NCBI GenBank assembly: GCA_964584315.1
Contig: CAZOZO010000005.1
Coordinates: 48,526-112,525 of the forward strand
Direction: 5' to 3'
DNA from: CAXXOK01 sp964584315
Lineage (GTDB): Bacteria > Bacillota > Clostridia > Christensenellales > Aristaeellaceae
Length of the DNA stretch: 64,000 bases
Within the stretch, counting starts at the first letter, position 1, and every line of letters starts with the position of its first letter. The notes under the pieces are model-generated. The model did not search any database, was not told the origin of the DNA, and was given only the letters and a program-made list of their open reading frames with translations. Below are positions 1 through 8,660 of the stretch, in pieces. Position numbers and translations under genes: made by a program.

Positions 1-1490
1 ACATATTCGCTCGGCAACAGGTTGAGACCAATCTGCCCCCAGTTGACCAGCAGCACAAGCCCACAAACCACGCCCAGCCACTTGCCCACGAGAGGAGCGT
101 TACTCTGCTGTACCAGATAGACGCCCAAGAGTGCGCCGCCTAGCAAAAACGCGCCCAGATACCGCTCGAGCAGGTATTGCAGGCGGGCGAGATCATCCCC
201 AATGAAACTGTCAAACTCCGGCGCGAATGCTGTCAGAAAGATGACCACAAACGCCAGCAACAACAGCGCCGCGCAGCACAGCATCCAAAGCGACAGTCGC
301 CGGTAACTGCGTGCCTCGCCGCTTTTGCTAAAGAACGAAACGGCTACCGGAGCGATGATCATCAACACTAACCAGCCAAACATCGAGGGATACACCAGCG
401 AGGTGGTCGGGCTGTTGACCAGCATGGCCCGATTGGTATACGTCAGCGCGCCCCAGAGTGCCCCGGGGAGCAAGGGCAGGTTTTTCGGCGGTTGCCAGGT
501 CGATGCGACCATGTTATTCACTGTGTCGGTCATGATGGTATCATGCACGCCGTTCAGCTGGTTGACCGCCGTGAAGACCTGCCAGCTCAGAAAAACCGCT
601 CCGACGAGCGCGATCGGTAAAATCCGCTGGAACGACACAAGCGATTTCTTTCCCCCGAAGACAAACAGCATCGATATTGGCAGCAAAGCCCACGCAATGC
701 CGATCTGCTTGACCAAAGAGAGCATGCAAAGTGTCAGGGCGAAGCTGAACACATCAAATAACCTAGGCTTGGTTTGGTGGCACAGGCTCCAGGCCTGGCA
801 CATCGCGCACCCCAGGCAAACGCCCAACGTTGCGTCAACCCGCAGCATGGCGAATGTGTCCCGAAAGAGCAGCGTAGGGCCAACGATCAGGAAGATGACA
901 TACAGCGGTAGCGAATACGCCTTTTTCCAAGTGACCTCACTGACCAACGGCATCAGAAAAACCGTGTTGAAAACGGCAAGCGCCACGAACAGCGTCCCCT
1001 CGCTGAAGCCGCCCTCCGCCTGCAATGCGATCCACTGGAACAGCTGCATGCCGGGCGTGTAGCTCATGAAGCGGGGAGACAGGTGCTGGTAGGCATTGAC
1101 GAATCCGTTTTGCCAGTATAGGCTTTTCACTTCGACGGCCCAATAGTTGAAATCATCGGTGGCATTGACAACGTGTGTCTTCAGCGAGACCGCGTAAAGC
1201 ACGAGCAACAGCAGGAAGGCGACAAAGCCGGGCGTGATCGCATATTGAAAGACCGTGCGGACGGATAGAGACACCTTGCGTCTCACGACGCGGCTGAACA
1301 GCGTAGCGATCAAAACGAACGAAGACGCGTACACTAACCAGGAAAAAAGCTGCAATTGTTTGAACATAGCCAGCACATAGCACAGCAACACCAAAATGCC
1401 AACGGCCGCCGCGAGTACTTTTTCAAAGCGTATCGAGGTCAAAATACAATAAGCCAGCATGGCGGCAAACATAACAAATAGTAAAAACAT
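1..1490 (-). CDS. Polytopic membrane protein, partial (possible GT-C-type glycosyltransferase)
   Basis: Reading the complement leftward from the ATG at 1488-1490 gives an uninterrupted frame of about 497 residues that runs off the window edge, so the C-terminus is missing. It is very hydrophobic, with about ten or more predicted membrane segments. An acidic pair after the third segment (VNATDDFNYWAVEVKSLYW, about residue 115) is followed by a loop with SYTPGMQLFQW. Acidic residues in the first extracytoplasmic loop are typical of GT-C lipid-linked-sugar glycosyltransferases and of large hypothetical membrane proteins near cell-surface polysaccharide genes. That assignment is inference from layout, not a recognised family motif. 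The frame stays open upstream of this ATG, so a GTG or TTG start slightly further out is possible. A G-rich stretch about 8-12 bases before the ATG may be the ribosome binding site. Confidence 0.7.
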   Translation of the reverse strand, partial: MFLLFVMFAAMLAYCILTSIRFEKVLAAAVGILVLLCYVLAMFKQLQLFSWLVYASSFVLIATLFSRVVRRKVSLSVRTVFQYAITPGFVAFLLLLVLYAVSLKTHVVNATDDFNYWAVEVKSLYWQNGFVNAYQHLSPRFMSYTPGMQLFQWIALQAEGGFSEGTLFVALAVFNTVFLMPLVSEVTWKKAYSLPLYVIFLIVGPTLLFRDTFAMLRVDATLGVCLGCAMCQAWSLCHQTKPRLFDVFSFALTLCMLSLVKQIGIAWALLPISMLFVFGGKKSLVSFQRILPIALVGAVFLSWQVFTAVNQLNGVHDTIMTDTVNNMVASTWQPPKNLPLLPGALWGALTYTNRAMLVNSPTTSLVYPSMFGWLVLMIIAPVAVSFFSKSGEARSYRRLSLWMLCCAALLLLAFVVIFLTAFAPEFDSFIGDDLARLQYLLERYLGAFLLGGALLGVYLVQQSNAPLVGKWLGVVCGLVLLVNWGQIGLNLLPSEY

Positions 1491-1703
1491 AGAAGCTAAC
1501 CCCCGTTTTCTCTGCTGGACTTGAAGCCAGTGCAACACTTTGGCTGCCACAGATCGTGGTGCTGATACGAGAGTCAGGGCATACCGGCAATGGGCATATA
1601 GGTTTTTGTTCTCGCGTGGCTGTATCGTGGATTCAGGCTTTTGGTGCCCCCGTAGTCCGACCTGAAATTCTGCAGATAACAAGTCCTATAGAACGACAAT
1701 ACC

Positions 1704-1745
1704 AATATTGGCAGGAAATCAGCGCGCTGCTTTCCTGCCAATATT
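1704..1745. repeat. 42-bp near-perfect palindrome
   Basis: The 15-base arm AATATTGGCAGGAAA (1704-1718) is perfectly complementary to TTTCCTGCCAATATT (1731-1745). The middle contains the self-complementary CAGCGCGCTG (1720-1729), so all but one position pair (a T/C mismatch) is symmetric. It lies between the tRNA gene and the membrane protein gene. There is no clear T-run on either side, so it is not a standard intrinsic terminator, though a tRNA 3' processing or termination role is possible. Confidence 0.75.
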
Positions 1746-1788
1746 AGTTTATGACGCCAACATTGTGCCAAGGTAAGCGTCTTTTATC

Positions 1789-1864
1789 TGGTGGAGCATA
1801 GGGGATTCGAACCCCTGACCTCGACAATGCGAATGTCGCGCGCTACCAACTGTGCTAATGCCCC
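1789..1864 (-). tRNA. tRNA-Ala (anticodon CGC)
   Basis: The complement folds into a 76-nt cloverleaf with the 3' CCA encoded. The acceptor stem is GGGGCAT/ATGCTCC with discriminator A, the T-loop is TTCGAAT, and the 7-base anticodon loop TTCGCAT gives anticodon CGC, which reads GCG alanine codons. The acceptor stem has the G3:U70 wobble pair, the main identity element for alanyl-tRNA synthetase, which independently supports the alanine call. It stands alone, with no other tRNA nearby. Confidence 0.97.
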
Positions 1865-1984
1865 AGATTGTGGTGCTGCCTGCCTCAAATGCGCTAAGCG
1901 CGGAGGAGTGATGCCCGTACCGCCCGCAGTTCCGTGCGGTACAATCATGCGAAAACGCATACGTGTTGCAAACCAGCGTTAAAA

Positions 1985-2013
1985 AGTATAGCAAACCAAA
2001 GCGGAAAAAGCAA
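1985..2013 (-). promoter_or_regulatory. Promoter for tRNA-Ala
   Basis: On the complement, TTGCTT (2008-2013) and TATACT (1985-1990) are separated by 17 bases and point at the tRNA. The leader of about 110 nt carries two small hairpins (around 1917-1943 and 1948-1961). Confidence 0.55.
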
Positions 2014-2747
2014 GAGCTATTTGACCTAAATTGATAATTTTTATAACAGACAGAAGGGTAGTATCCCGCTTGACCGGCTGCATGCCTGATGAACGCATGC
2101 AGCCCGCATCGCTGACTCCACGCGTGCCTTCTTACCGTAAGATGACTGTTTCGCCTCAATGCCCAATGAGATTTCTTCGTCCGTGGCGTATGTAATCAAA
2201 ACGGCACAGTTCAAGGCGGGCCGTATCAGGCGATCTGACGCGGTGGCCACACCAAAAGGGGTTCTCGTTTGCTTCATTATAATGGATGCTTTGCTCATCA
2301 CAATTCACACTTGTTTCGAGCTGCTCCACCAATGACCGCCCTCCATGCTGCGCAAATGGCAATTGGAGATTTTGCTGCGGAATACCCATGATTGTATGTG
2401 AATATTCGCATTGAAATGCTGGTAAAAGAAATCGGTTTCTAATGCATTGCGCGTGTTAAGGCTTGTTCTGGTTGATTTTCGTCCACAAGATAGGACCGCC
2501 GAAACTGGCAACCTACATAGGCTGTGTTTGTCGAAACGCAACGATATCCTTGTGAAATAAGGGTTTTTTGCGACAATTGCACTGCTGATGCGGCGGAAGA
2601 TGTCATTCAAAGCATGTTCAAAAGACGGAATGATCTTTCTTTTCCGGGCATACGGCGCCTCCGCACGAAATCTTCTGCCCTGTAGGACGATTTTATGACG
2701 AATGATGCGTGTATCCTGCCCCGATCTATGCGCGCGCGACAGCACAA
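2014..2747. other. Intergenic stretch with no recognisable gene
   Basis: Between the tRNA promoter and the sugar-transport promoter region no frame on either strand has a plausible start with ribosome binding site and protein-like composition. No known RNA family was recognised by eye. Confidence 0.6.
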
Positions 2748-2836
2748 AGTGTGCCCGCGCACACTGACAAAGCCGATTTTTCCTAAGCGGCGCAAGGCTT
2801 GCGGCCGTTGGGTTTCAGTGTGCCTTTCGGCACACT
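2748..2836. repeat. Two related palindromes upstream of the sugar ABC operon
   Basis: AGTGTGC-CCGC-GCACACT (2748-2765) and AGTGTGCC-TTTC-GGCACACT (2817-2836) are two copies of the same inverted repeat, 69 bases apart start to start. The second ends 29 bases before the -35 box at 2866. They could be operators for a sugar-responsive regulator or small RNA hairpins. The shared arm sequence argues for a protein-binding site. Confidence 0.6.
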
Positions 2837-2865
2837 CCGTCCTGCTGGAAACTTTGAAAAAAACC

Positions 2866-2894
2866 TTGACTAAATCGTTTGAGGTGGCTATAAT
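2866..2894 (+). promoter_or_regulatory. Sigma-A-type promoter of sugar ABC operon
   Basis: TTGACT (2866-2871) and a perfect TATAAT (2889-2894) are spaced by exactly 17 bases. The predicted transcript starts near 2901, about 50 bases before the substrate-binding protein gene. Confidence 0.85.
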
Positions 2895-2952
2895 GAACAT
2901 GACCAAGGTGGTTCGTTCATCTGGGAAAAATTTAGGAGGTGCGATCAAAACC

Positions 2953-4296
2953 ATGAAGAAGGTATTGTCCGTCATTCTCTGCCTCACGCTTACCCTCTCG
3001 ATGATGGTTGCGTTCGGTTCCGCCAGCGCGGAAGCCAGCAAGGGCGTCATCAACATCTACACCTTCACTGACGAAGTGCCCAAGATGCTCCAGCGTTATC
3101 TGGAGCTGAACCCGGACTTCGGCTACACCATCAACCCCACCATCATTGCGACCACCGACGGTCTCTATCAGCCCGCCCTTGACCAGGCGCTGGCTGCCGG
3201 CGGCGCCGATGCCCCTGACATGTACTGCGCCGAGTCCGCGTTCGTGCTCAAGTACACCCAGGGCGACATGGCCAGCTATGCCGCTCCCTACGAAGAACTG
3301 GGCATCGACGTAGCCGCTGAGACCAAGGCTGCCGACATCGCGCAGTACACCATCGACATCGGCACCCGTCCCGCGGATGGCAAGCTCGTCGGCCTCGGCT
3401 ATCAGGCAACCGGCGGCGCGTTCATCTATCGCCGCTCCATCGCCAAGGACGTCTGGGGCACCGATGACCCCGCCGCGATCGCCGAGAAAGTCGGCCCCGG
3501 CTGGGACAAGTTCTTCGCTGCGGCCGCTGAGCTGAAGGCGAAGGGCTACGGCATCGTGTCTGGCGACGGCGACATCTGGCACGCGGTTGAGAACAGCTCC
3601 GAAAAGGGCTGGATCGTCGACGGCAAGCTCTATATCGATCCCGCCCGCGAAGCGTTCCTTGACCTGTCCAAGAGCCTCAAGGACAATGGCTACTACAATG
3701 ACACCCGTGACTGGACCGACGCTTGGTTTGCCGACATGAAGGGCATCGGCGCGCAGCCCATCTTCGGCTTCTTCGGCCCCGCTTGGCTGATCAACTACGT
3801 CATGGCTGGCAACTCCGGCGGCACCAAGGCCGGCGAAGGCACCTATGGCGACTGGGCGGTCTGCAATCCTCCTGTGGGCTTCTTCTGGGGCGGCACGTGG
3901 GTCATCGCCAATGCTTCTTCTGAGAAGAAAGAGGCTGTTGGCAAGCTGATCGACTGGATCACCCTCCAGTGCGACGACAAGGGCCTGCAGTACTACTGGG
4001 CGAATGGCACGCTTAACGGCGAGGGCGGCACGAAGGACACCGTTGCCTCCGGCACCGTGATGGCCATGAGCAATGGCGAGCTTGCGTTCCTGGGCGGCCA
4101 GAACATGTTCGACGTGTTCGTACCGGCTAACCAGTTCGCAAACGGCAAGAACCTGACCCAGTATGACGAGACCATCAACAACATCTGGCGTGATCAGGTC
4201 CGGCAGTATACCGCTGGCAACTTGGATCGCGCTGGCGCGATCGCTGCCTTCAAGCAGTCGGTTGCCGACCAGCTGGGCATCGAAGCCGCTGAGTAA
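2953..4296 (+). CDS. Sugar ABC transporter substrate-binding protein (type I signal peptide)
   Basis: 447 residues. The chosen ATG follows a strong AGGAGGT site (2935-2941). The open frame extends upstream, but those residues lie upstream of or across the promoter and would bury the signal peptide. The N-terminus MKKVLSVILCLTLTLSMM plus a GSASA-type cleavage site is a Sec type I signal peptide, with no lipobox cysteine at the cleavage position. The mature part has the layout of the carbohydrate-binding cluster of solute-binding proteins (two-lobe fold, many aromatic residues, a C-terminal stretch rich in Trp and Tyr). It heads an operon with two MalF/MalG-type permeases and a DUF624 protein. 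No ATPase gene is adjacent, so a shared MsmX-type ATPase elsewhere is likely. The sugar is unknown. Confidence 0.9.
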   Translation: MKKVLSVILCLTLTLSMMVAFGSASAEASKGVINIYTFTDEVPKMLQRYLELNPDFGYTINPTIIATTDGLYQPALDQALAAGGADAPDMYCAESAFVLKYTQGDMASYAAPYEELGIDVAAETKAADIAQYTIDIGTRPADGKLVGLGYQATGGAFIYRRSIAKDVWGTDDPAAIAEKVGPGWDKFFAAAAELKAKGYGIVSGDGDIWHAVENSSEKGWIVDGKLYIDPAREAFLDLSKSLKDNGYYNDTRDWTDAWFADMKGIGAQPIFGFFGPAWLINYVMAGNSGGTKAGEGTYGDWAVCNPPVGFFWGGTWVIANASSEKKEAVGKLIDWITLQCDDKGLQYYWANGTLNGEGGTKDTVASGTVMAMSNGELAFLGGQNMFDVFVPANQFANGKNLTQYDETINNIWRDQVRQYTAGNLDRAGAIAAFKQSVADQLGIEAAE

Positions 4297-4317
4297 TCCG
4301 TTACCGACAGGTTCAAG

Positions 4318-4354
4318 CGTATGGACGGACGGAATTTCTCCGTCCGTCCATACG
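4318..4354 (+). promoter_or_regulatory. 16-bp hairpin between binding-protein and permease genes
   Basis: A perfect 16-base stem (4318-4333 with 4339-4354) encloses a 5-base loop and lies between the binding-protein stop and the permease ribosome binding site. No T-run follows. It probably protects the upstream mRNA or limits read-through so that the binding protein is made in excess. Confidence 0.7.
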
Positions 4355-4396
4355 TGTATGAAAGCGTGATATAACATCACCGAAGGAGGCAACGCT

Positions 4397-5377
4397 ATGC
4401 AAAGCGGCAAGCGAATCAAGAGCGTCAGCTATGCCAAATATGGTTACCTTTTCAGTATCCCTTTCATCCTGATTTTCCTCATTTTCTCGCTGTATCCCAC
4501 CATTTTCACCGCAGTCATCGGCTTTACCGATTTCAAGGGCGTTACCACCACGTCGTTTAAGTTCCTCGCCGAGCCATTTGCCAATTTTGCGGGTGTGCTC
4601 AAGAATGGCACTTTTCAAACCTCGTTTATCAATACCCTGATTATTTGGACGATCAACTTCATTCCGCAAATCAGCCTGGCGTTGCTGTTGACCGCCTGGT
4701 TCACCAATAGAAGCCGTAAGATCAAGGGGAGCGGCGCTTTCAAAGTGCTGTTCTATATGCCCAACATCATCACCGCGGCTACTGTCGCCATCCTGTACGC
4801 AGCTATCTTTGGGTACCCGACAGGGCCGGTCAACTCCATTTTGCAAAGCCTAGGGGTTGCTGGGCCATTTGACTTTTCTACCAGCCCGCTGGCTGCCAAA
4901 CTGGTCGTTTCCTTCATCCAATTCTGGATGTGGTATGGCTACACGACCATCATCCTGATTTCTGGCGTATTGGGCATCAATCCGGAACTGTTCGAATCCG
5001 CCGAGATCGATGGCGCCACGCCACGGCAGATTTTCTTCCGCATCACGCTGCCCTGTATGCGAACGATTTTATTGTTCACATTGATCACCAGCCTCATCGG
5101 CGGTTTGAACATGTTTGATATTCCCAAACTCTACATCTGGAATGGCGGCCCCGCCAACTCCACCATGACCACCAGCGTGTTCATCTATGCGCAGGCATTC
5201 AGCGGCACCTATCTGTACAACCGCGCGGCCGCGGCCAGCATGATCATGTTTGTGCTGATCGCCATCCTGAGTTCAGTTGTGTTCTATATGATGCGTGACC
5301 GATATGAAACCCGCGCCAAAAAGCTTCTGCGCAAGCAGCAACGTGCTCAGCGCAAGGCTGAAAAGGGGAGGGCATGA
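4397..5377 (+). CDS. Sugar ABC transporter permease (MalF/UgpA-type)
   Basis: 326 residues with six membrane segments. The start follows GAAGGAGG with suitable spacing. The EAA loop that contacts the ATPase is visible near the C-terminal third (ESAEIDGATPRQIFFRITLP). It forms the membrane channel with the next gene, whose start overlaps or abuts this stop. A lysine/arginine-rich cytoplasmic tail (KKLLRKQQRAQRKAEKGRA) closes the protein. It belongs to the carbohydrate uptake transporter-1 family; substrate specificity cannot be read from sequence. Confidence 0.92.
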   Translation: MQSGKRIKSVSYAKYGYLFSIPFILIFLIFSLYPTIFTAVIGFTDFKGVTTTSFKFLAEPFANFAGVLKNGTFQTSFINTLIIWTINFIPQISLALLLTAWFTNRSRKIKGSGAFKVLFYMPNIITAATVAILYAAIFGYPTGPVNSILQSLGVAGPFDFSTSPLAAKLVVSFIQFWMWYGYTTIILISGVLGINPELFESAEIDGATPRQIFFRITLPCMRTILLFTLITSLIGGLNMFDIPKLYIWNGGPANSTMTTSVFIYAQAFSGTYLYNRAAAASMIMFVLIAILSSVVFYMMRDRYETRAKKLLRKQQRAQRKAEKGRA

Positions 5378-5379
5378 CG

Positions 5380-6231
5380 ATGAACATCAAGCGTATCCCA
5401 GGCTTACGGAAAAAGCGCAACACGGCCATCTATGTCGTGTGCATCCTGCTGGGGCTGCTGAGCATCCTGCCGTTTTGGATCATGATCGCCAATGCCACGC
5501 GCAGCACGTACCAGATCCAGTCGCAGGCTATCTCGCTGATCCCCTCGGAATTTATCGCAAACAACTTCAAGGTGCTAAACGGCAAGATATTTAACCCCTT
5601 TACGGGCTTTCTCAACTCTTTGATCGTCTCCACCGGCGCCACCATCTGCGCCATCTACTTCTCCACCCTTACGGCCTATGCGCTGGTTGCCTATGACTGG
5701 AAGCTGCGCCAACCGTTCTTCACCATGATCCTCGCGGTCATGATGATTCCTACGCAGGTCATCAGCATCGGGTTTTACCAGTTCATGTACCGAATCGGCA
5801 TGACAAACAACCTGCTGGCACTCATTTTGCCAGCCATCGCGGCGCCCATGACGGTGTTCTTCATGCGACAATACATGCTGCCCTCGCTGAACCTGGACAT
5901 CGTGGCCTCGGCGCGCATCGACGGGGCGGGCGAGTTCCGCACCTTCAACAGCATCGTGTTGCCCATCATGAAGCCTGCTATGGCTACTCAGGCGATATTT
6001 ACCTATGTCAACAGCTGGAACAGCCTGTTCCTGCCCATGATCCTGCTGACCCGCAAGGAATACTACACCATGCCCATCATGGTGAGCCTCCTCAAAGGCG
6101 ACATCTACAAGACAGAGTACGGCGCGGTATACCTCGCGCTGGCCATGTCGGTCGCGCCGCTGATGATCGTGTACTTCCTGCTGTCCAAGTACATCATCGC
6201 TGGCGTAGCGCTGGGCTCGGTAAAAGAGTAA
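5380..6231 (+). CDS. Sugar ABC transporter permease (MalG-type)
   Basis: 283 residues from the ATG at 5380, which lies 7 bases after GGGGAGGG; an in-frame ATG at 5374, overlapping the previous stop, is the alternative. It has six membrane segments and an EAA motif (ASARIDGAGEFRTFNSIVLP) typical of MalG-like partners. It pairs with the preceding permease. Its TAA overlaps the ATG of the next gene by one base (TAATG), so the downstream gene is translationally coupled. Confidence 0.92.
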   Translation: MNIKRIPGLRKKRNTAIYVVCILLGLLSILPFWIMIANATRSTYQIQSQAISLIPSEFIANNFKVLNGKIFNPFTGFLNSLIVSTGATICAIYFSTLTAYALVAYDWKLRQPFFTMILAVMMIPTQVISIGFYQFMYRIGMTNNLLALILPAIAAPMTVFFMRQYMLPSLNLDIVASARIDGAGEFRTFNSIVLPIMKPAMATQAIFTYVNSWNSLFLPMILLTRKEYYTMPIMVSLLKGDIYKTEYGAVYLALAMSVAPLMIVYFLLSKYIIAGVALGSVKE

Positions 6232-6914
6232 TGCGCGAACAACTGACCGCCTACATGGGGCAACTCAAGCGGCTGCTGAACTCAGCAGCCGACTTGATCG
6301 TTTTGAACCTTTTGACCATCGTATGCTGCCTGCCTGTGGTCACGATCGGCGCGGCGTGGACGGCATGCTATGCGGGCATCCTGCGCATCGTGCGCGGGCA
6401 GGAGACAGGCATACCGGCGCGGGCTTTCTTTGTGGATTTCCGCAAGGCGTTTCGCACGGCTACACCCGCGTGGTTGCTGGCGCTGGTTTGCATGTTCATT
6501 GTTGCGGGGGACTACTACTTCGCCGTGTACGCGAGCAGCCCGCCCAACCGTTTCTTTCTGGTGTTTTCCATCGTGATGGCGCTGGTGCTGCTGTTTGGCC
6601 TCACGTGGCTGTTTCCGTTGCTGGCGCGCTTTGAGAATACAGTGCGCGGGCATATCAAGAACGCTTTCCTGATGGCGGCGGGCGCGTTTCCCAAAACGTT
6701 GCTGGCGGTGGCGGTGCAACTGTTCTTCTTCGTGCTTCCACTGTTCGTGCCGCTGATGCTGGTGTACCTTGGCTGGCTCTGGGTGATGCTGGGGCTGTCG
6801 CTGCCGCTGTACATCACGGCGCGACTCTTCCGCAAAGAGCTGGACTGTGTGCCCAAAGCGGATGACGAGGAGCAGGTTGTACAGGATGGCAGCGAGCGCA
6901 GCGGTCAGGATTGA
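6231..6914 (+). CDS. DUF624 (YesL-like) membrane protein
   Basis: 227 residues and about five membrane segments. The N-terminal pattern (LLNSAADLIVLNLLTIVCCLPVVTIG) is the signature of DUF624/YesL, a family of unknown biochemical role regularly found in Bacillota operons for ABC uptake of oligosaccharides. The gene is fused by one-base overlap to the permease gene, so it is made with the transporter. An accessory or regulatory role in the transporter is inferred from context only. The tail is acidic and probably cytoplasmic. Confidence 0.88.
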   Translation: MREQLTAYMGQLKRLLNSAADLIVLNLLTIVCCLPVVTIGAAWTACYAGILRIVRGQETGIPARAFFVDFRKAFRTATPAWLLALVCMFIVAGDYYFAVYASSPPNRFFLVFSIVMALVLLFGLTWLFPLLARFENTVRGHIKNAFLMAAGAFPKTLLAVAVQLFFFVLPLFVPLMLVYLGWLWVMLGLSLPLYITARLFRKELDCVPKADDEEQVVQDGSERSGQD

Positions 6915-7030
6915 CACGCCATCCAGCATTCCTGTCAGTAGCGGAGCATGCATCTATGTGAGACGGGCGACACGGGCAGCGCACCGCATGATGCTGCCGC
7001 CCAACTGATCATATGAAAAGACCGCGCTTG

Positions 7031-7082
7031 CCGCAGGGTATTAAAAAAGCCACCGTTACGGTGGCTTTTTGATACCCTGCGG
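7031..7082. terminator. Bidirectional intrinsic terminator
   Basis: An inner 12-base stem (7044-7055 with 7059-7070; AAAAAGCCACCG and its complement) with a TTA loop ends in a T-run on both strands. It is nested in an outer 11-base inverted repeat (7031-7041 with 7072-7082). It ends the rightward sugar operon and the leftward gene at 7184. Confidence 0.92.
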
Positions 7083-7183
7083 GGATGACGCGAGGCGGAG
7101 CAAACCCCTGTCGATACAGTTCATGAAAACCGCGCCTGCTGGATGCCGTGCAGGCGCGATGCTGGCGACTATGCGGGGTTTCC

Positions 7184-8455
7184 TCAAGGCTGTACGTAAG
7201 CGTCCAACATGAACCATACGGCTGGCCTGTCCCATAAAGGAAGCCTGTCTGCAGCCTGCGATACGCTCAAGCGCAGCGGCTGCTGTACTTCCCACTTATG
7301 CACCGGCACAGCCAGCCACACGAGCTGTGTGCCGCTCACAGGCGCGGCGGGCGCCGTGTATAGTACGATAAGGCCGTCAACGCTTCGGATACCGGTAGCC
7401 ACGGCGATGGGAGTAGTGGTTACCTCGTCGTCATAGACAATAAAGTCCAAGTCGGCAATGGAAACGGGCTCCTCGCTGCTGATGGACAGCGTGAGCAGCG
7501 CAAAATGAGAGCCATATCGGGTCACACTGTCGTTTGATGGGTTGATGACAGTAACGGGCAGGTTGGTATCGAGTATCAGCTGCGGCAGTGGAAAATCGAC
7601 ATCGTGTGCAAGCAACGGCTTCGAGGCGCGAAGATGGATGGGGTTTTCGGTATCTGTTACGGCAAAGCCCTGTACCTGCGCGATGTTTAGCAGGGTCGCG
7701 GTCGTATGGGCGCCAACGGACATCTGTACGCCAATCCCGTTTACCGCCGCGGTGGCGGGCAAATAGGCGCTGTGGTCGACCGTGCTGGCCGCATCAGCTG
7801 TGACCAGCGATTCCAACGCGCTGTTATAGTAACAGCGGAAGGTGACGGGCAAGTAGGGCGGTGCGTCCAGATCGCGCAACTCCACGTAACGGATATCCCC
7901 CTGTGTCGCGTCCAGCGCGATATCATAGCCAAAACGGCCCAGATAGGAGAGGTAGTCCGCAAACTGCGCGGGCGAAATCCCACCCATCAGCACATATTTC
8001 AGCCCGTCTACCATGCCGAAGTCGCGGGCGATGAAATGGGAGAAGCCCACATAGTTGAGGTTAGTGGGATAGTATAAATCATCATAAGCCTCACCGAAGC
8101 CATACTGCGCCGCAGAAGCGTCAATCAGGTCGTCGATGCTCGGCCCTGCATTGGGATTTACGGTCGGCGTGGGCACATCGTCATCCCAGCGGGACCAATC
8201 AGGCGTTGTGACGGGCCCTGTGTATGCGGGGGCGGGCAGCGGCGTACAGCCGGTCTCGTCCCTGACGGCTGCCTGCGCTGGCGGTACCGTTGGGAGAGGG
8301 GTGGGCATGGGCGCAGATGTGGCGACGATGAGCTCGTTTGATTCGGAAGGATGGAGAATGGCATCCAGATCAACAGCGGCCTGCACGGCTCCGCCGCACA
8401 GGGATTGCGAAAGCAGCACCGCGCACAGGACACGCGCCAGATGGGTTGTGAACAT
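7184..8455 (-). CDS. Secreted protein of unknown function
   Basis: 423 residues. I do not recognise the family. The start follows GTAAAGGAGCG. An N-terminal signal peptide (LARVLCAVLLSQSLCGGAVQA, cleavage around residue 26) is followed by a proline/threonine/alanine-rich linker at about 45-95, then roughly 330 residues without membrane segments. The second half alternates short hydrophobic stretches with Thr/Val/Asp-rich turns, suggesting beta-sandwich domains. It is downstream of, and in the same direction as, the GH66 transport operon but separated from it by a terminator, so it probably has its own promoter. An extracellular binding or cell-wall role would fit the linker but is speculation. 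Confidence 0.7.
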   Translation of the reverse strand: MFTTHLARVLCAVLLSQSLCGGAVQAAVDLDAILHPSESNELIVATSAPMPTPLPTVPPAQAAVRDETGCTPLPAPAYTGPVTTPDWSRWDDDVPTPTVNPNAGPSIDDLIDASAAQYGFGEAYDDLYYPTNLNYVGFSHFIARDFGMVDGLKYVLMGGISPAQFADYLSYLGRFGYDIALDATQGDIRYVELRDLDAPPYLPVTFRCYYNSALESLVTADAASTVDHSAYLPATAAVNGIGVQMSVGAHTTATLLNIAQVQGFAVTDTENPIHLRASKPLLAHDVDFPLPQLILDTNLPVTVINPSNDSVTRYGSHFALLTLSISSEEPVSIADLDFIVYDDEVTTTPIAVATGIRSVDGLIVLYTAPAAPVSGTQLVWLAVPVHKWEVQQPLRLSVSQAADRLPLWDRPAVWFMLDAYVQP

Positions 8456-8562
8456 GAAAACGCTCCTTTACTGGTTCAAGCGGCGTTTGAAGAAGTGCTA
8501 TCCAACATTATCAGCAGTATAGCACAATTGGTGGTGTTGGGATGTAGTCGGTTTCCAGAAAT

Positions 8563-8590
8563 GAAAAACGAACGCTATGACGCGTTCGTT
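8563..8590 (-). terminator. Terminator of the GH66/ABC operon
   Basis: On the complement, AACGAACGC (8582-8590) pairs with GCGTTCGTT (8567-8575), followed by TTTCATTT. It lies 70 bases past the GH66 stop. Confidence 0.75.
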
Positions 8591-8660
8591 ATCAAAATCA
8601 AGAACACGGATGAGGCTTTAACCGTACCTGCGGGCGTAACGCTTCCCTGGCGGAACGTTG

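Noticed and set aside
325..1062. A 245-codon open frame on the plus strand
   Set aside because: Antisense to the hydrophobic membrane protein read on the minus strand; its own product is Ser/Thr/Asn-rich without any domain.
1704..1745. Long hairpin as the tRNA gene's intrinsic terminator
   Set aside because: No T-run follows on the minus strand, so it was reported as a palindrome rather than a terminator.
2932..4419. A 495-codon open frame on the minus strand
   Set aside because: Mirror of the first sugar-binding protein gene, whose signal peptide, promoter and ribosome binding site are clear.
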